Of a stretch of DNA of 64,000 bases, positions 46,598 to 55,179 are shown piece after piece; position 1 is the first letter of the stretch; every line of letters starts with the position of its first letter. Both the position numbers and the translations under genes were made by a program. This DNA is from Kistimonas scapharcae (GTDB lineage Bacteria; Pseudomonadota; Gammaproteobacteria; Pseudomonadales; Endozoicomonadaceae). Location of the stretch: NCBI RefSeq assembly GCF_039540975.1, contig NZ_BAABFL010000016.1, positions 72,723 through 136,722 on the forward strand, given 5' to 3'. The notes beneath the pieces are model-generated. The model was not told the origin of the DNA. It ran no database searches and worked only from the letters and a program-made list of their open reading frames with translations.

Positions 46598-48085
46598 TCA
46601 AGCGTCAGCCAACTGCTTGTACTCTTTTTCCAGTCGCTTGGCTTCTTTCTTGGACACACCACCCAGAATCTCGATGGCATGACGGATACGCGCGCGACTC
46701 ATATCGGGGCCCAGTATTTCCATGGAATCCACCACAGACCACGAATTCGGGGTACCGGCAATGGCCACAAAAATAGGCTGCATCAACTCCCCTACTTTCA
46801 GATCAATGGCTTTGGCCAGTGTTTTGATTTCGGTAAAGATGGCGTTTTTATCCCACTGGCGCAACGCTTCCAGGCGCCATAAGGCAAACTGCAGCGCCTT
46901 TTTCACACCAGCATCATCCAGCTTCTTATGGGCGAATGATTCCGGCGCAAGGTTCAGCATACCGGTGAACATAAAGCCGGACAGCGCCATGAAATCGGTA
47001 AACCGCTCTGCACGCTCCTTGGCAAACGGCAGGAACTGTCGCATGTAATCATCGTTGATCAGCCAACCGTGCAGACGATCGGCAAATTCATCCACGGTAA
47101 GGTTTTCACGAATCCAGCTGCCGTTTAACCAGGCCAGTTTTTCCTGGTCGAAAATTGGACCACCCAGTGAAACCCGTTGAATATCAAACTGTTCCACCAT
47201 TTCGTTAAGGGTAAACTTCTCCCGCTCATCCGGCATGGACCAACCCATCCGGCCAAGATAGTTCAGCACTGATTCCGGCAGATAACCCATACGACGGTAG
47301 TAGTTAATACTGGTCGGATTCTTGCGCTTGGACAACTTGCTCTTGTCCGGATTACGTAGCAGCGGCATATGGCAAAGGGTCGGCATCTCCCAGTCAAAGT
47401 ACTGATAAAGCAGCTTGTGCTTGGGCGCGGAGTTAATCCATTCCTCACCACGAATTACATGGGTAATCCCCATCAGGTGGTCATCCACCACGTTTGCGAG
47501 GTGATACGTTGGCATGCCATCAGCTTTCACCAGCACCTGCATGTCAATCTGTGCCCAATCAATTTCAATGGTGCCGCGCAGCATGTCATCAACAACGCAG
47601 GTACCACTTTCCGGCACTTTCATCCGCACAACATGGGGCTCGCCTGCCGCCAATTTGGACTGTACGTCAGCTTCGCTCAGATGGAGACAGTGGCCGTCAT
47701 AACCCGGCGTCTGCTTGTTTTCCATTTGTTCGGCACGCAGTGCGTCCAGACGCTCGGCGGAGCAGAAGCAACGGAAGGCATGCCCTTTTTCCAGCAGGAT
47801 ATCCGCATGTTTCGCGTAAATTTCACCACGCTCGCTCTGCCGGTAAGGGCCGTGGGGACCACCAACATCCGGCCCTTCACTCCACTCAAGGCCAAGCCAG
47901 CGGAGGGAATCGAGGATCATCTGCTCAGATTCCGGGGTACTGCGCTGCTGGTCAGTGTCTTCAATACGCAGGATAAACTCACCACCCTGACTGCGTGCGA
48001 AAGCCAGGTTAAACAGGGCGATATAAGCGGTGCCGACATGCGGATCACCGGTCGGCGACGGGGCCACTCGGGTACGGACAGTCAT
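46598..48085 (-). CDS. gltX: glutamyl-tRNA synthetase
   Basis: A 495-residue class I synthetase that charges tRNA-Glu. The HIGH-type motif is PSPTGDPHVGTAY and the KMSKS-type motif is KLSKRKNPTS. Length and the RIEDTD segment fit the family. It reads towards tRNA array 3, whose promoter lies 126 bases beyond its stop; array 3 holds five tRNA-Glu genes, its own substrates. Confidence 0.97.
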   Translation of the reverse strand: MTVRTRVAPSPTGDPHVGTAYIALFNLAFARSQGGEFILRIEDTDQQRSTPESEQMILDSLRWLGLEWSEGPDVGGPHGPYRQSERGEIYAKHADILLEKGHAFRCFCSAERLDALRAEQMENKQTPGYDGHCLHLSEADVQSKLAAGEPHVVRMKVPESGTCVVDDMLRGTIEIDWAQIDMQVLVKADGMPTYHLANVVDDHLMGITHVIRGEEWINSAPKHKLLYQYFDWEMPTLCHMPLLRNPDKSKLSKRKNPTSINYYRRMGYLPESVLNYLGRMGWSMPDEREKFTLNEMVEQFDIQRVSLGGPIFDQEKLAWLNGSWIRENLTVDEFADRLHGWLINDDYMRQFLPFAKERAERFTDFMALSGFMFTGMLNLAPESFAHKKLDDAGVKKALQFALWRLEALRQWDKNAIFTEIKTLAKAIDLKVGELMQPIFVAIAGTPNSWSVVDSMEILGPDMSRARIRHAIEILGGVSKKEAKRLEKEYKQLADA

Positions 48086-48215
48086 TGTTTTCCGTTAACA
48101 ATTCGGGGGTTCATACAGCATGACAGGTCAGCAGTGCGTACTTTCGGACAGCAAACGGCTGAAGCATCACGTCGAAACAGGGAATTATACGTCACCACTC
48201 CCCTTTTGCAGTACA

Positions 48216-48241
48216 CAAAAAAACCCTGATCAGGATCAGGG
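48216..48241 (-). terminator. terminator of TDT permease gene
   Basis: Minus strand: stem CCCTGAT / ATCAGGG, followed by TTTTTTT. It lies 26 bases after the permease stop. Confidence 0.85.
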
Positions 48242-48266
48242 CTTCAATGGATGGTTTAACAATGAC

Positions 48267-49253
48267 TTAACGACGTATTAGATAGTGCATTCCGTAGCGA
48301 AGCGCCACATAAAAGACAATCGCTGATGCAATATACATCTCAAAGACAGCTACTCCATAAAACAGGTGGTAAATATGCGCTGGCACCTCGCTCTGAATCA
48401 GCGCTGCAAATTTGAACATCGCTGTTGCGCCGATCACCATCGGGAACGTAAAGGCCGCATAACCAGGAGAAAACGGCAGTCGAAGCAGCTTGAAAAAGGC
48501 GACGTAGACCAACATGGTCATGAACAGTGCCAGCGGCACCAGCGCACCGACAAGAATCAGGTTGGGCTCTTCAAAAGCGGCCAAGTAGCCGGCAAGGGTA
48601 AGTGATGCTGGCGCGCCCATGATTGCGATCGTGGGCAAGGCAGCCTGAGGAATGCAATCCTTGAAAATCAGGCGATACATCATCAGGGGTAACTTGATCA
48701 GATAAGCCACCAGCCCGAAATAGAAAATGGCGTGCACCAGCGCGTCATATCCCATGCCCTTGCAAGTCACCGCAGCAACGATGATACCGACCGGCGGTAC
48801 AAACCAGCTGGGTACCATATGCTCCATTCGGAACTCCCGTATCCGGTAAACCGCAAAAAAGAACAGCAGCGCAACATGAGCAACGATCGCAGTCAGCCAT
48901 AAACCACGGGCAAATACTGGTACATAAGGCAATAAAGCCGCAGCCACCACCATGGTTCCCATGGCAATTGTCGGCATGATACTGCCCGCTACAGGATGGG
49001 AAATATCTTCTTTCAGTAGTTTTGAGTTGACGACAAACTTTGACACAACCAGAAGGATGAATAGCCCACCGATCAGGGCCGCGAGCAACTTAGACTGTTC
49101 CGCAAAGCGTGGCGCGTACAACGCCCAGGTACCCCCCAGGCTGGCAGTCGCCAGGCCAAGTCCGCCAAGCGGGGTCGGAACACTCTTCAAGCGCTCCCGA
49201 AGAGGAACCTGTGCTGTCGACAGCATATAACCGGGGGCATTGATATCAGCCAT
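48267..49253 (-). CDS. TDT/SLAC1-family permease (TehA-like)
   Basis: A 328-residue membrane protein with about ten hydrophobic helices and the TDT-family pattern (PTPLGGLGLATASLGGTWALY at the start, HPVAGSIMPTIAMGTMV, PAALPTIAIMGAPASLTLAGY-like). The family includes tellurite-resistance TehA, sulfite exporters and SLAC1 anion channels. The substrate here is unknown. The ATG at 49253 has a GAGGT site 9 bases upstream. The LysR gene is divergent across 132 bases and likely controls it. Confidence 0.87.
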   Translation of the reverse strand: MADINAPGYMLSTAQVPLRERLKSVPTPLGGLGLATASLGGTWALYAPRFAEQSKLLAALIGGLFILLVVSKFVVNSKLLKEDISHPVAGSIMPTIAMGTMVVAAALLPYVPVFARGLWLTAIVAHVALLFFFAVYRIREFRMEHMVPSWFVPPVGIIVAAVTCKGMGYDALVHAIFYFGLVAYLIKLPLMMYRLIFKDCIPQAALPTIAIMGAPASLTLAGYLAAFEEPNLILVGALVPLALFMTMLVYVAFFKLLRLPFSPGYAAFTFPMVIGATAMFKFAALIQSEVPAHIYHLFYGVAVFEMYIASAIVFYVALRYGMHYLIRR

Positions 49254-49385
49254 CACGAATTTACCTCGAAAGCGTTAACCCGGTAATCCTAATACGACAC
49301 ACCAAATAAGAATATTCGATGTTTTAAATAGGCTGTATAAGTTATTCTTATTCTTCAGACAGGATCTATTTACCTACGAAGCCCC

Positions 49386-50273
49386 ATGCACATTACCCTG
49401 AGACAGCTTGAAGTCTTTACTGCCATCGCCAGACATCAGCAGGTACGGATCGCAGCGGCGTCTTTGCATATGTCACAACCGGCTGCCAGCATGGCGCTGG
49501 CAGAGCTGGAAAAACAGTTGAACACCCACCTGTTCGACCGTTACAGCAACCGGTTGACACTCAACGATCAGGGGCAACGCATGCTGGCCCTGGCCTGCGA
49601 ACTCCTTGGCCGTGCCAATGATCTTGAAAACCTGTTCCTGCATGACAGCCATGCGCTTTGCGGCAGCTTATCCATTGGCACCAGCCTGACTATTGGCAGT
49701 TACCTGTTACCTGGCATTATTACCACTATGCAGCAGGAGTTTCCGGGCATTGAAGGTCACTACAGCATTCAGAATTCCGAAAAGATCATCGACAAACTCC
49801 TGCGCCATGAGCTGGATGCCGCATTAATAGAAGGCATCTGCCACCACCCGTCGATTGAAGCTGAAACCTGGCGAGAAGATCGCCTGGTCATTGTGGCGCC
49901 AAGGGAACACCCCTTGACGAAAGCACCGCTGGTCAGCCCGAAACAACTGGCCGTCTACCCCTGGATTGTCCGGGAAACCGGTTCCGGCACTCGTGCATTG
50001 TTTGATTATGCGATCGTATCCAAACTGCCAAACATTAAAATTCTTCTGGAACTTGAACAAACGGAAGCAATCAAGCAAGCCGTCATTGCAGGATTGGGTC
50101 TTGCCTGCTTATCAGAGCTCGCCGTCAATGACGCCATTTTGGAAGGTAAGCTCAGTCTGATAGAAACCCCCTTTCTGGATCTAAAAAGGCACTTTTATCT
50201 ACTGACTCATCACAACCAGCATCGTAAACCAACACTGGAAGCCTTCCTCGCCCTCTGCCACTCCCACCGCTGA
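49386..50273 (+). CDS. LysR-family transcriptional regulator
   Basis: A 295-residue LysR regulator with an N-terminal winged helix (LRQLEVFTAIARHQQVRIAAASLHMSQPAAS begins at residue 4; the first 20 fit the family) and a periplasmic-binding-protein-like effector domain. It resembles the YeiE/CysB-like group that controls sulfite or anion permeases. It is divergent from the TDT permease gene, the normal LysR layout. The effector is unknown. Confidence 0.92.
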   Translation: MHITLRQLEVFTAIARHQQVRIAAASLHMSQPAASMALAELEKQLNTHLFDRYSNRLTLNDQGQRMLALACELLGRANDLENLFLHDSHALCGSLSIGTSLTIGSYLLPGIITTMQQEFPGIEGHYSIQNSEKIIDKLLRHELDAALIEGICHHPSIEAETWREDRLVIVAPREHPLTKAPLVSPKQLAVYPWIVRETGSGTRALFDYAIVSKLPNIKILLELEQTEAIKQAVIAGLGLACLSELAVNDAILEGKLSLIETPFLDLKRHFYLLTHHNQHRKPTLEAFLALCHSHR

Positions 50274-50329
50274 AATCCCCCATACTTCGGCCAACCGTTC
50301 TACAGTTAACAGTAGAACGGAGGCAATGT

Positions 50330-51103
50330 ATGGCTAAGGCAAGCATTAATGGGACGGAACTCCATTATGATGTGATCGGTGAAGGCAAGCCCCTGCTGAT
50401 GATCCACGGGCTTGCCTCCAGCATGCAGGACTGGCAACTGCAAATTCCCACGCTGAAAAAACAACACCAACTGGTTTTGGTGGATTTAAGGGGGCATGGT
50501 AAAACCGGCGCCGCTGCGGATTACAGCATTCCCGTGATGGCGGATGACCTGCACCACCTCCTCGAATGCCTGAATATTGAAGCCTGCAATGTCATGGGAA
50601 TTTCCATGGGGGGCATGGTGGCCATGGCTCTTGCAGCCAAATACCCGGTAAAGGTCGACCAACTCATTCTGGTTAATACAGCCACATCTTTGCATCACAC
50701 AACATTACCTTACCGAACACTGCTTAAATTTCGGCGTCTAATGCCACTGATCCCCATGCCCACACTAGCCAAAATCATGGTGCATTCATTACTACCTGGC
50801 GACCACCTTCATCCTGTCAGAGAGGTGCTGCGGCAACGCTGGCAGGAGAATGATCCACAATTACTCTCGGCCTGTCTCGAGAGTCTGATAACCACAGACC
50901 TGTCACTTTGGTTACCGGACATTTCCGCTGAGACACTATTCATTCGTGGCGATCGGGACTTCTTTTCACTGACCTCCGCCATGGCCTGCTGTAATGCGAT
51001 CCCGGAAGCCCGGCTCCATACCATCAAAGATTCAGGCCACGGCACACCCGCCGACCAGATGCTTGCCTTCAATAATGCCGTTCAAGAGTTCCTGTCACGC
51101 TGA
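50330..51103 (+). CDS. alpha/beta hydrolase
   Basis: A 257-residue alpha/beta hydrolase: HG motif MIHGLASS, nucleophile elbow GISMGG, acid in GDRDFF, histidine in DSGHGTP. It resembles 3-oxoadipate enol-lactonase-type esterases, but no aromatic pathway genes are nearby, so the substrate is open. It starts after a GGAGG site. The recombinase gene follows 43 bases later. Confidence 0.9.
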   Translation: MAKASINGTELHYDVIGEGKPLLMIHGLASSMQDWQLQIPTLKKQHQLVLVDLRGHGKTGAAADYSIPVMADDLHHLLECLNIEACNVMGISMGGMVAMALAAKYPVKVDQLILVNTATSLHHTTLPYRTLLKFRRLMPLIPMPTLAKIMVHSLLPGDHLHPVREVLRQRWQENDPQLLSACLESLITTDLSLWLPDISAETLFIRGDRDFFSLTSAMACCNAIPEARLHTIKDSGHGTPADQMLAFNNAVQEFLSR

Positions 51104-51145
51104 GGCTTGAAGACAGTCAGCCTGAGTCACTGATATAGTCTCACC

Positions 51146-52276
51146 ATGCATGACATTTCAACTCTTTTCCCAACACACGACGTTGCCCCTGATACGCGAA
51201 CGCACCACAATCGGCTCGGCGTGTCATCGGACAAGGAAGCTCTCAGCTTGTTTCTCCGTCGTGCCGCACGGCGTTCTGATGAGACGCTGCGCCGCTACAC
51301 CCGTGAACTGGTCCGGTTCACTGCCTTTATTCGCAAGGAGCTCATCAAAGGCTATGCCGACATTACGGTAGCCGATGTGGAAACGTATGTGCATTTCATA
51401 CAGGCCCCCTGGCCACATTGGCAACAGCCGGGCATTGATCACAGCAACCCACAAAAAGTCTATTTCCCGAATCCGGTCAAACCTGGCAAAAGTACTGACC
51501 AGATCATCACCGTACTCAGCAGTTTTTTCAGTTACCTGCATACAACAGGTTATCTTCAGGGAAACCCGGTCAGCGGTTTTGATAAGACCGGTGAAAAGTT
51601 TGCACGCGGCCATAGCGAGCCACGCTATTTCTTCGAAGATGAATGGCAGGCACTGCTGGATTCTCTTACCAGTTACCCCGAGAAAACCAAGCGACAGCAA
51701 CAGGAAAAAGCGCGCCTGCACTATGTCATTGCCATTACCTACGGCGCTGCTCTGCGGCAGTCAGAACTGGCACAACACACCTGCAAGAATATACGCACTG
51801 ACAACCAGGGTGACCTGACCCTTGAAATACACGGTAAAGGTCGTCGATTGCGTACGTTGCCCGTCAACGAGCACATGCTTCAGGCAATTATTCGATACCG
51901 TCGTTTTCATGGCATGTCTGATTTTGCCAGGGACAGCTTCCCGTTGGCACCGTTGCTCAGCCCCGCCTCACCCAACACTGAAAACTACCGCTCCATGACA
52001 CCGCGGCAAATCAGAAAATGGTTTAGCCAATTCATGGTGTTCTGCGCACGCCGTGTTGAACCACAGGATCCTGATCTTGCCAACCGGCTAAGAGGTAAAA
52101 CGTTCCACTCACTGCGTCACACGGCGTTATCTCACCTGGCAAAAATCATGGATATTGAAGACCTGTCCATTTTTGCCGGACACGAATCGATCACCACGAC
52201 ACAACAATATTACACACCGGAAAAACACCGACTGAAACAGCTGACACGTGACCATGGTCTTATGACAAGTCGCTAA
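51146..52276 (+). CDS. tyrosine recombinase (phage-integrase family)
   Basis: A 376-residue tyrosine recombinase. The N-terminal SAM-like DNA-binding domain covers about residues 25-135. The catalytic set is complete: Arg in GAALRQSEL, Lys in HGKGRR, HSLRHT (His, Arg), AGHESI (His) and the nucleophile Tyr in QQYYTPE. It is longer than XerC/XerD (about 300). No phage genes, attachment repeats or tRNA target are beside it, so it looks like a resident orphan recombinase rather than part of a mobile element. Confidence 0.92.
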   Translation: MHDISTLFPTHDVAPDTRTHHNRLGVSSDKEALSLFLRRAARRSDETLRRYTRELVRFTAFIRKELIKGYADITVADVETYVHFIQAPWPHWQQPGIDHSNPQKVYFPNPVKPGKSTDQIITVLSSFFSYLHTTGYLQGNPVSGFDKTGEKFARGHSEPRYFFEDEWQALLDSLTSYPEKTKRQQQEKARLHYVIAITYGAALRQSELAQHTCKNIRTDNQGDLTLEIHGKGRRLRTLPVNEHMLQAIIRYRRFHGMSDFARDSFPLAPLLSPASPNTENYRSMTPRQIRKWFSQFMVFCARRVEPQDPDLANRLRGKTFHSLRHTALSHLAKIMDIEDLSIFAGHESITTTQQYYTPEKHRLKQLTRDHGLMTSR

Positions 52277-52367
52277 AAATAAGGGTTAAACCGCTATGAG
52301 CCTCAATGTATTTCGTGTATTATCGCCCGCCTTGCATCTTTGGCTGTAGTTATTTCCAGGACTCGAC

Positions 52368-52643
52368 ATGAACAAAAAAGAGCTGATTGAAGCAGTTGCT
52401 GAACAGGCAGATCTGCCCAAGAGCAAGGCCGAAATGGCCATCAATGCATTTTTGCATTCTACCCAGGAAGCCCTGGTTCGCGGTGAGTCCGTTCAGCTGA
52501 TCGGCTTCGGCACCTTCGGTGTTGGCACCCGCTCTGCACGTAAGGGCCGTAACCCGCAGACTGGCGCCGAGATCGACATTCCTGCTGCTAAAATCCCCCA
52601 GTTCAAGGCGGGAAGCAAGCTGAAGGACGCAGTCAACAACTAA
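52368..52643 (+). CDS. hup: HU-family DNA-binding protein
   Basis: A 91-residue HU homologue: MNKKELIEAVAEQADLPKSK, GFGTFGVGTRSARKGRNPQTG (the DNA-binding arm) and a short tail. HU bends and compacts DNA. A terminator follows at once. Which of the hupA/hupB types it is cannot be said. Confidence 0.95.
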   Translation: MNKKELIEAVAEQADLPKSKAEMAINAFLHSTQEALVRGESVQLIGFGTFGVGTRSARKGRNPQTGAEIDIPAAKIPQFKAGSKLKDAVNN

Positions 52644-52659
52644 GGTTGTTGTCCGCAAC

Positions 52660-52688
52660 AAAAAAAGCACCGGAATGGTGCTTTTTTT
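52660..52688 (+). terminator. terminator of HU gene
   Basis: AAAAAAA, stem GCACC / GGTGC with five-base loop, then CTTTTTTT. Symmetric A and T tracts allow it to serve the converging XRE gene too. Confidence 0.85.
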
Positions 52689-52712
52689 GTATCCGTTTTT
52701 TCATCTTATTGT

Positions 52713-53042
52713 TTAGTGCATTACGCGGATCACATCCAGCAATGCCTTCTTGTGACGCGGATTCAAGCGCCCCAGCAGGCGATTGATTTCATCATCCAAC
52801 TCATCATCACTGATTTCATCAGTATTACTGGTGATGTACTGGTTACCCCGCCCTGTCGCTATCCATTCAAACGACACACCCAATGTTTCAGAAATTTTGC
52901 GTAAGTTATCCAGGCTGGGACGGCTCATATCGGTTTCCCACTGAGCCAGCGCACTTCTGGACACCCCGATCAGATCAGCCAGCGCCTGCTGCGACAGCCG
53001 CTTCTCTCTTCGAGATTTTATCAATCGTATCATCAATGACAT
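52713..53042 (-). CDS. XRE-family helix-turn-helix regulator
   Basis: A 109-residue regulator with an N-terminal XRE helix-turn-helix (LIKSRREKRLSQQALADLIG, VSRSALAQWE, PSLDNLRKI) and an acidic C-terminal segment (ISDDELDDEINRLL). The target is unknown. The ATG at 53042 has a GGGAG site 7 bases upstream; a longer frame to 53150 has no support. Confidence 0.88.
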   Translation of the reverse strand: MSLMIRLIKSRREKRLSQQALADLIGVSRSALAQWETDMSRPSLDNLRKISETLGVSFEWIATGRGNQYITSNTDEISDDELDDEINRLLGRLNPRHKKALLDVIRVMH

Positions 53043-53480
53043 ATTGCACTCCCTGACACCGTTAAAACAAAGAACTAATGTCACACCCAGCACCAAACCG
53101 GATCGCAGGATGCACGCACAACAAAGCCAATGCCGAGATGTACACCACAAGTCCGTTAAATGGTGGTATTTCAGGGAAAACCCTTGAAAAACTCATGGAG
53201 CGAATGCAGTTCAGACCTGCAAATCCTTATGCTTCATGTTGATCGTTGGCGAGCAGACTATGCTTGCTTATGGGATTAGAGACTAATCAGACTAAAAAGT
53301 TCCGGTAAAGAGGGAAATGTCACCCCTACTACTTTGGTCGCAAGGAAAACAAACACCGTGCTATAGGCTAAAAATCTAACCTTAAAATGCTGTCTGAAAT
53401 AATGCGGAGGAAATATTAAATCATTCGTCCCCGTCATTTTCTGGCGATTCTCAATCAGACCCAAAAGGGGAGGATCTTGA
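53043..53480. other. gene-free region between XRE and LOG genes
   Basis: 438 bases with no supported gene. A frame overlapping the LOG start on the minus strand (53276-53518) has no recognisable features. No clear operator or RNA is visible. Confidence 0.45.
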
Positions 53481-54041
53481 ATGCGTTTAGCGGTTTTTTG
53501 TGGAGCTTCCGCAGGCAATCAGCCTGTTTATGCTGAAGCAGCCAAATTGACAGCCAAAGAAATAGCCAAAAGAAATATAGAGCTGGTCTATGGCGGTGGC
53601 CATGTCGGCTTAATGGGTATTCTGGCAGACGCCACACTGGAGGCCGGCGGGTCGGTGATTGGCGTGATTCCAGAATCCCTTAAAGCCCGGGAACTTGCTC
53701 ACCAGGGATTGACTCAACTGCATGTTGTCAAAGATATGCACGAGCGCAAGGCCCTGATGGCTGATTTATCAGACGGTTTCATCGCCCTGCCTGGCGGCGC
53801 TGGCACCATGGAAGAGATCTTTGAAACCTGGACGTGGGGCATTCTTGGCTATCATCGCAAGCCCTGTGCCTTTTTTAATGTCGCCGGCTACTTTGACTTG
53901 CTCACACAGTTCATTACCCATATGGAGCAGCAAGCATTTCTTGAACCATCCTATCGCAATATGCTGATTGTTGATGCCCAGATCCAGTCGCTGATCAACA
54001 ACCTGGTAACCTATCAACCGCCAGCGATCAAATGGTCTTGA
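53481..54041 (+). CDS. LOG-family protein (TIGR00730)
   Basis: A 186-residue LOG (lysine-decarboxylase-like) protein. It has the paired motifs YGGGHVGLMGILAD and ALPGGAGTMEEIFE, the nucleotide-monophosphate phosphoribohydrolase signature. LOG enzymes release free bases from cytokinin or purine nucleotides. It lies alone upstream of the Tus-like gene. Confidence 0.94.
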   Translation: MRLAVFCGASAGNQPVYAEAAKLTAKEIAKRNIELVYGGGHVGLMGILADATLEAGGSVIGVIPESLKARELAHQGLTQLHVVKDMHERKALMADLSDGFIALPGGAGTMEEIFETWTWGILGYHRKPCAFFNVAGYFDLLTQFITHMEQQAFLEPSYRNMLIVDAQIQSLINNLVTYQPPAIKWS

Positions 54042-54120
54042 TTGGATAGATATGATTGCCTGTTGCATAACAGGACGTTCAGGCGTAGAAAGAACTAAAC
54101 GGGATTGATGATTGTATATT

Positions 54121-55041
54121 ATGTCTAATATAAAAACCGCCGCCAGACTTGCCGTCAGAGATGCCCTCCTTTCGCTGATGGATCATGCACGGCTCTTTTG
54201 TGACGCAGTGACCCATGATCAAGACCTGCCTGCATGGGTTATGGAACAGGATCACCAATCTTTAGTGTCGGCCCGGGAAAAAGCCGCACATGCCGTATCC
54301 TGTCTGACCTATCAGGATGACCAACAACGCCAACAAACTGTAAAGCTCACGGGGCTCATCGGTATCTCAGACAATACGCTGGTGCTGGGGCGTTTATTTA
54401 ACCAGAGCAAAGCAGATTTCAAGGCAGCCATGCTGCATTACCGCCACCTGTTTGGTGAGTCCATCAAGATGACGGACTTCAGCTCAAAGGAGTTACGGGA
54501 TGGCTTACTGGGACACATGAAAATCCAGCACCTGCACTTCGTTCAATGCTATCGTCAGATCAAGCTGTTTGAAGAAGCCCCTGCGCGGGTCGGTTTCAGC
54601 TGGGCATCAGGCACACACGGCACAGTAAGACTGAGCGCTGAAGCCGCCATTCAGCATCTGAAAGACAAATTTACACCCAGCCAAGTGATACTGAATGACA
54701 TAAAACAGCTGGAGCAGATGCCTAAAGATGCCGTCGTTGTGATCAAGCGCCCACTTGCGCCCCATCTACGGGCCAACCTGAGCTGGCCGGACAACATAGA
54801 GACGCTCAGGCGAAGCGATAAAACACTTCGCACCCAATATCCGGGACAAATCAACACGCCGTTACCATTATTTCTCCTGCTCAGCCCGGGGCAACCCTTG
54901 CCAGAATTCAATGCCATCAAACCCTGGGTAGCCGGGATGAAACAGGAGCGGCTTCAACGCCGTGATACCTGCCTTGAAAAACTCTCAGACCATCCGGGCT
55001 CATTCCTCTATATACCTCGACAGAAAGAGGTAACGATTTAG
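54121..55041 (+). CDS. tus: Tus-like DNA replication terminus site-binding protein
   Basis: A 306-residue protein, close to E. coli Tus (309). The match is weak overall but holds in order: a helical N-terminal half with HYRHLF, then FSWASGTHGTVRLSAEAA aligning with E. coli FGWANKH..., then PKDAVVVIKRPLAPHLRANL aligning with NAKLKIKRPVKVQPIARV, and finally TPLPLFLLLSPGQPLPEF aligning with TPLIALINRDNGAGVPDV. The basic KRP strand and the beta elements that grip Ter DNA are therefore kept. Tus blocks replication forks in one direction at Ter sites. The ATG at 54121 is preferred to a TTG at 54112. No consensus Ter site is visible beside it. Confidence 0.78.
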   Translation: MSNIKTAARLAVRDALLSLMDHARLFCDAVTHDQDLPAWVMEQDHQSLVSAREKAAHAVSCLTYQDDQQRQQTVKLTGLIGISDNTLVLGRLFNQSKADFKAAMLHYRHLFGESIKMTDFSSKELRDGLLGHMKIQHLHFVQCYRQIKLFEEAPARVGFSWASGTHGTVRLSAEAAIQHLKDKFTPSQVILNDIKQLEQMPKDAVVVIKRPLAPHLRANLSWPDNIETLRRSDKTLRTQYPGQINTPLPLFLLLSPGQPLPEFNAIKPWVAGMKQERLQRRDTCLEKLSDHPGSFLYIPRQKEVTI

Positions 55042-55179
55042 ATATGTGTCTTGCTGGCATATCAAGAATCGACAATCGAATCCACTGCGACCATCAATTC
55101 GAGCGAGTTGGCACTATCAGACCACTTGCTCTAATACTTTATAAATAAGGTAAAAATTCATGAGCCTGACGCTTCTACC

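Noticed and set aside
51146..52643. Recombinase plus HU as a mobile-element module.
   Set aside because: No cargo, direct repeats or phage genes; HU has its own promoter region and terminator.
53276..53518. 80-codon open frame on the minus strand over the LOG gene start.
   Set aside because: Overlaps the well-supported LOG start, has no recognisable domain and no ribosome site.
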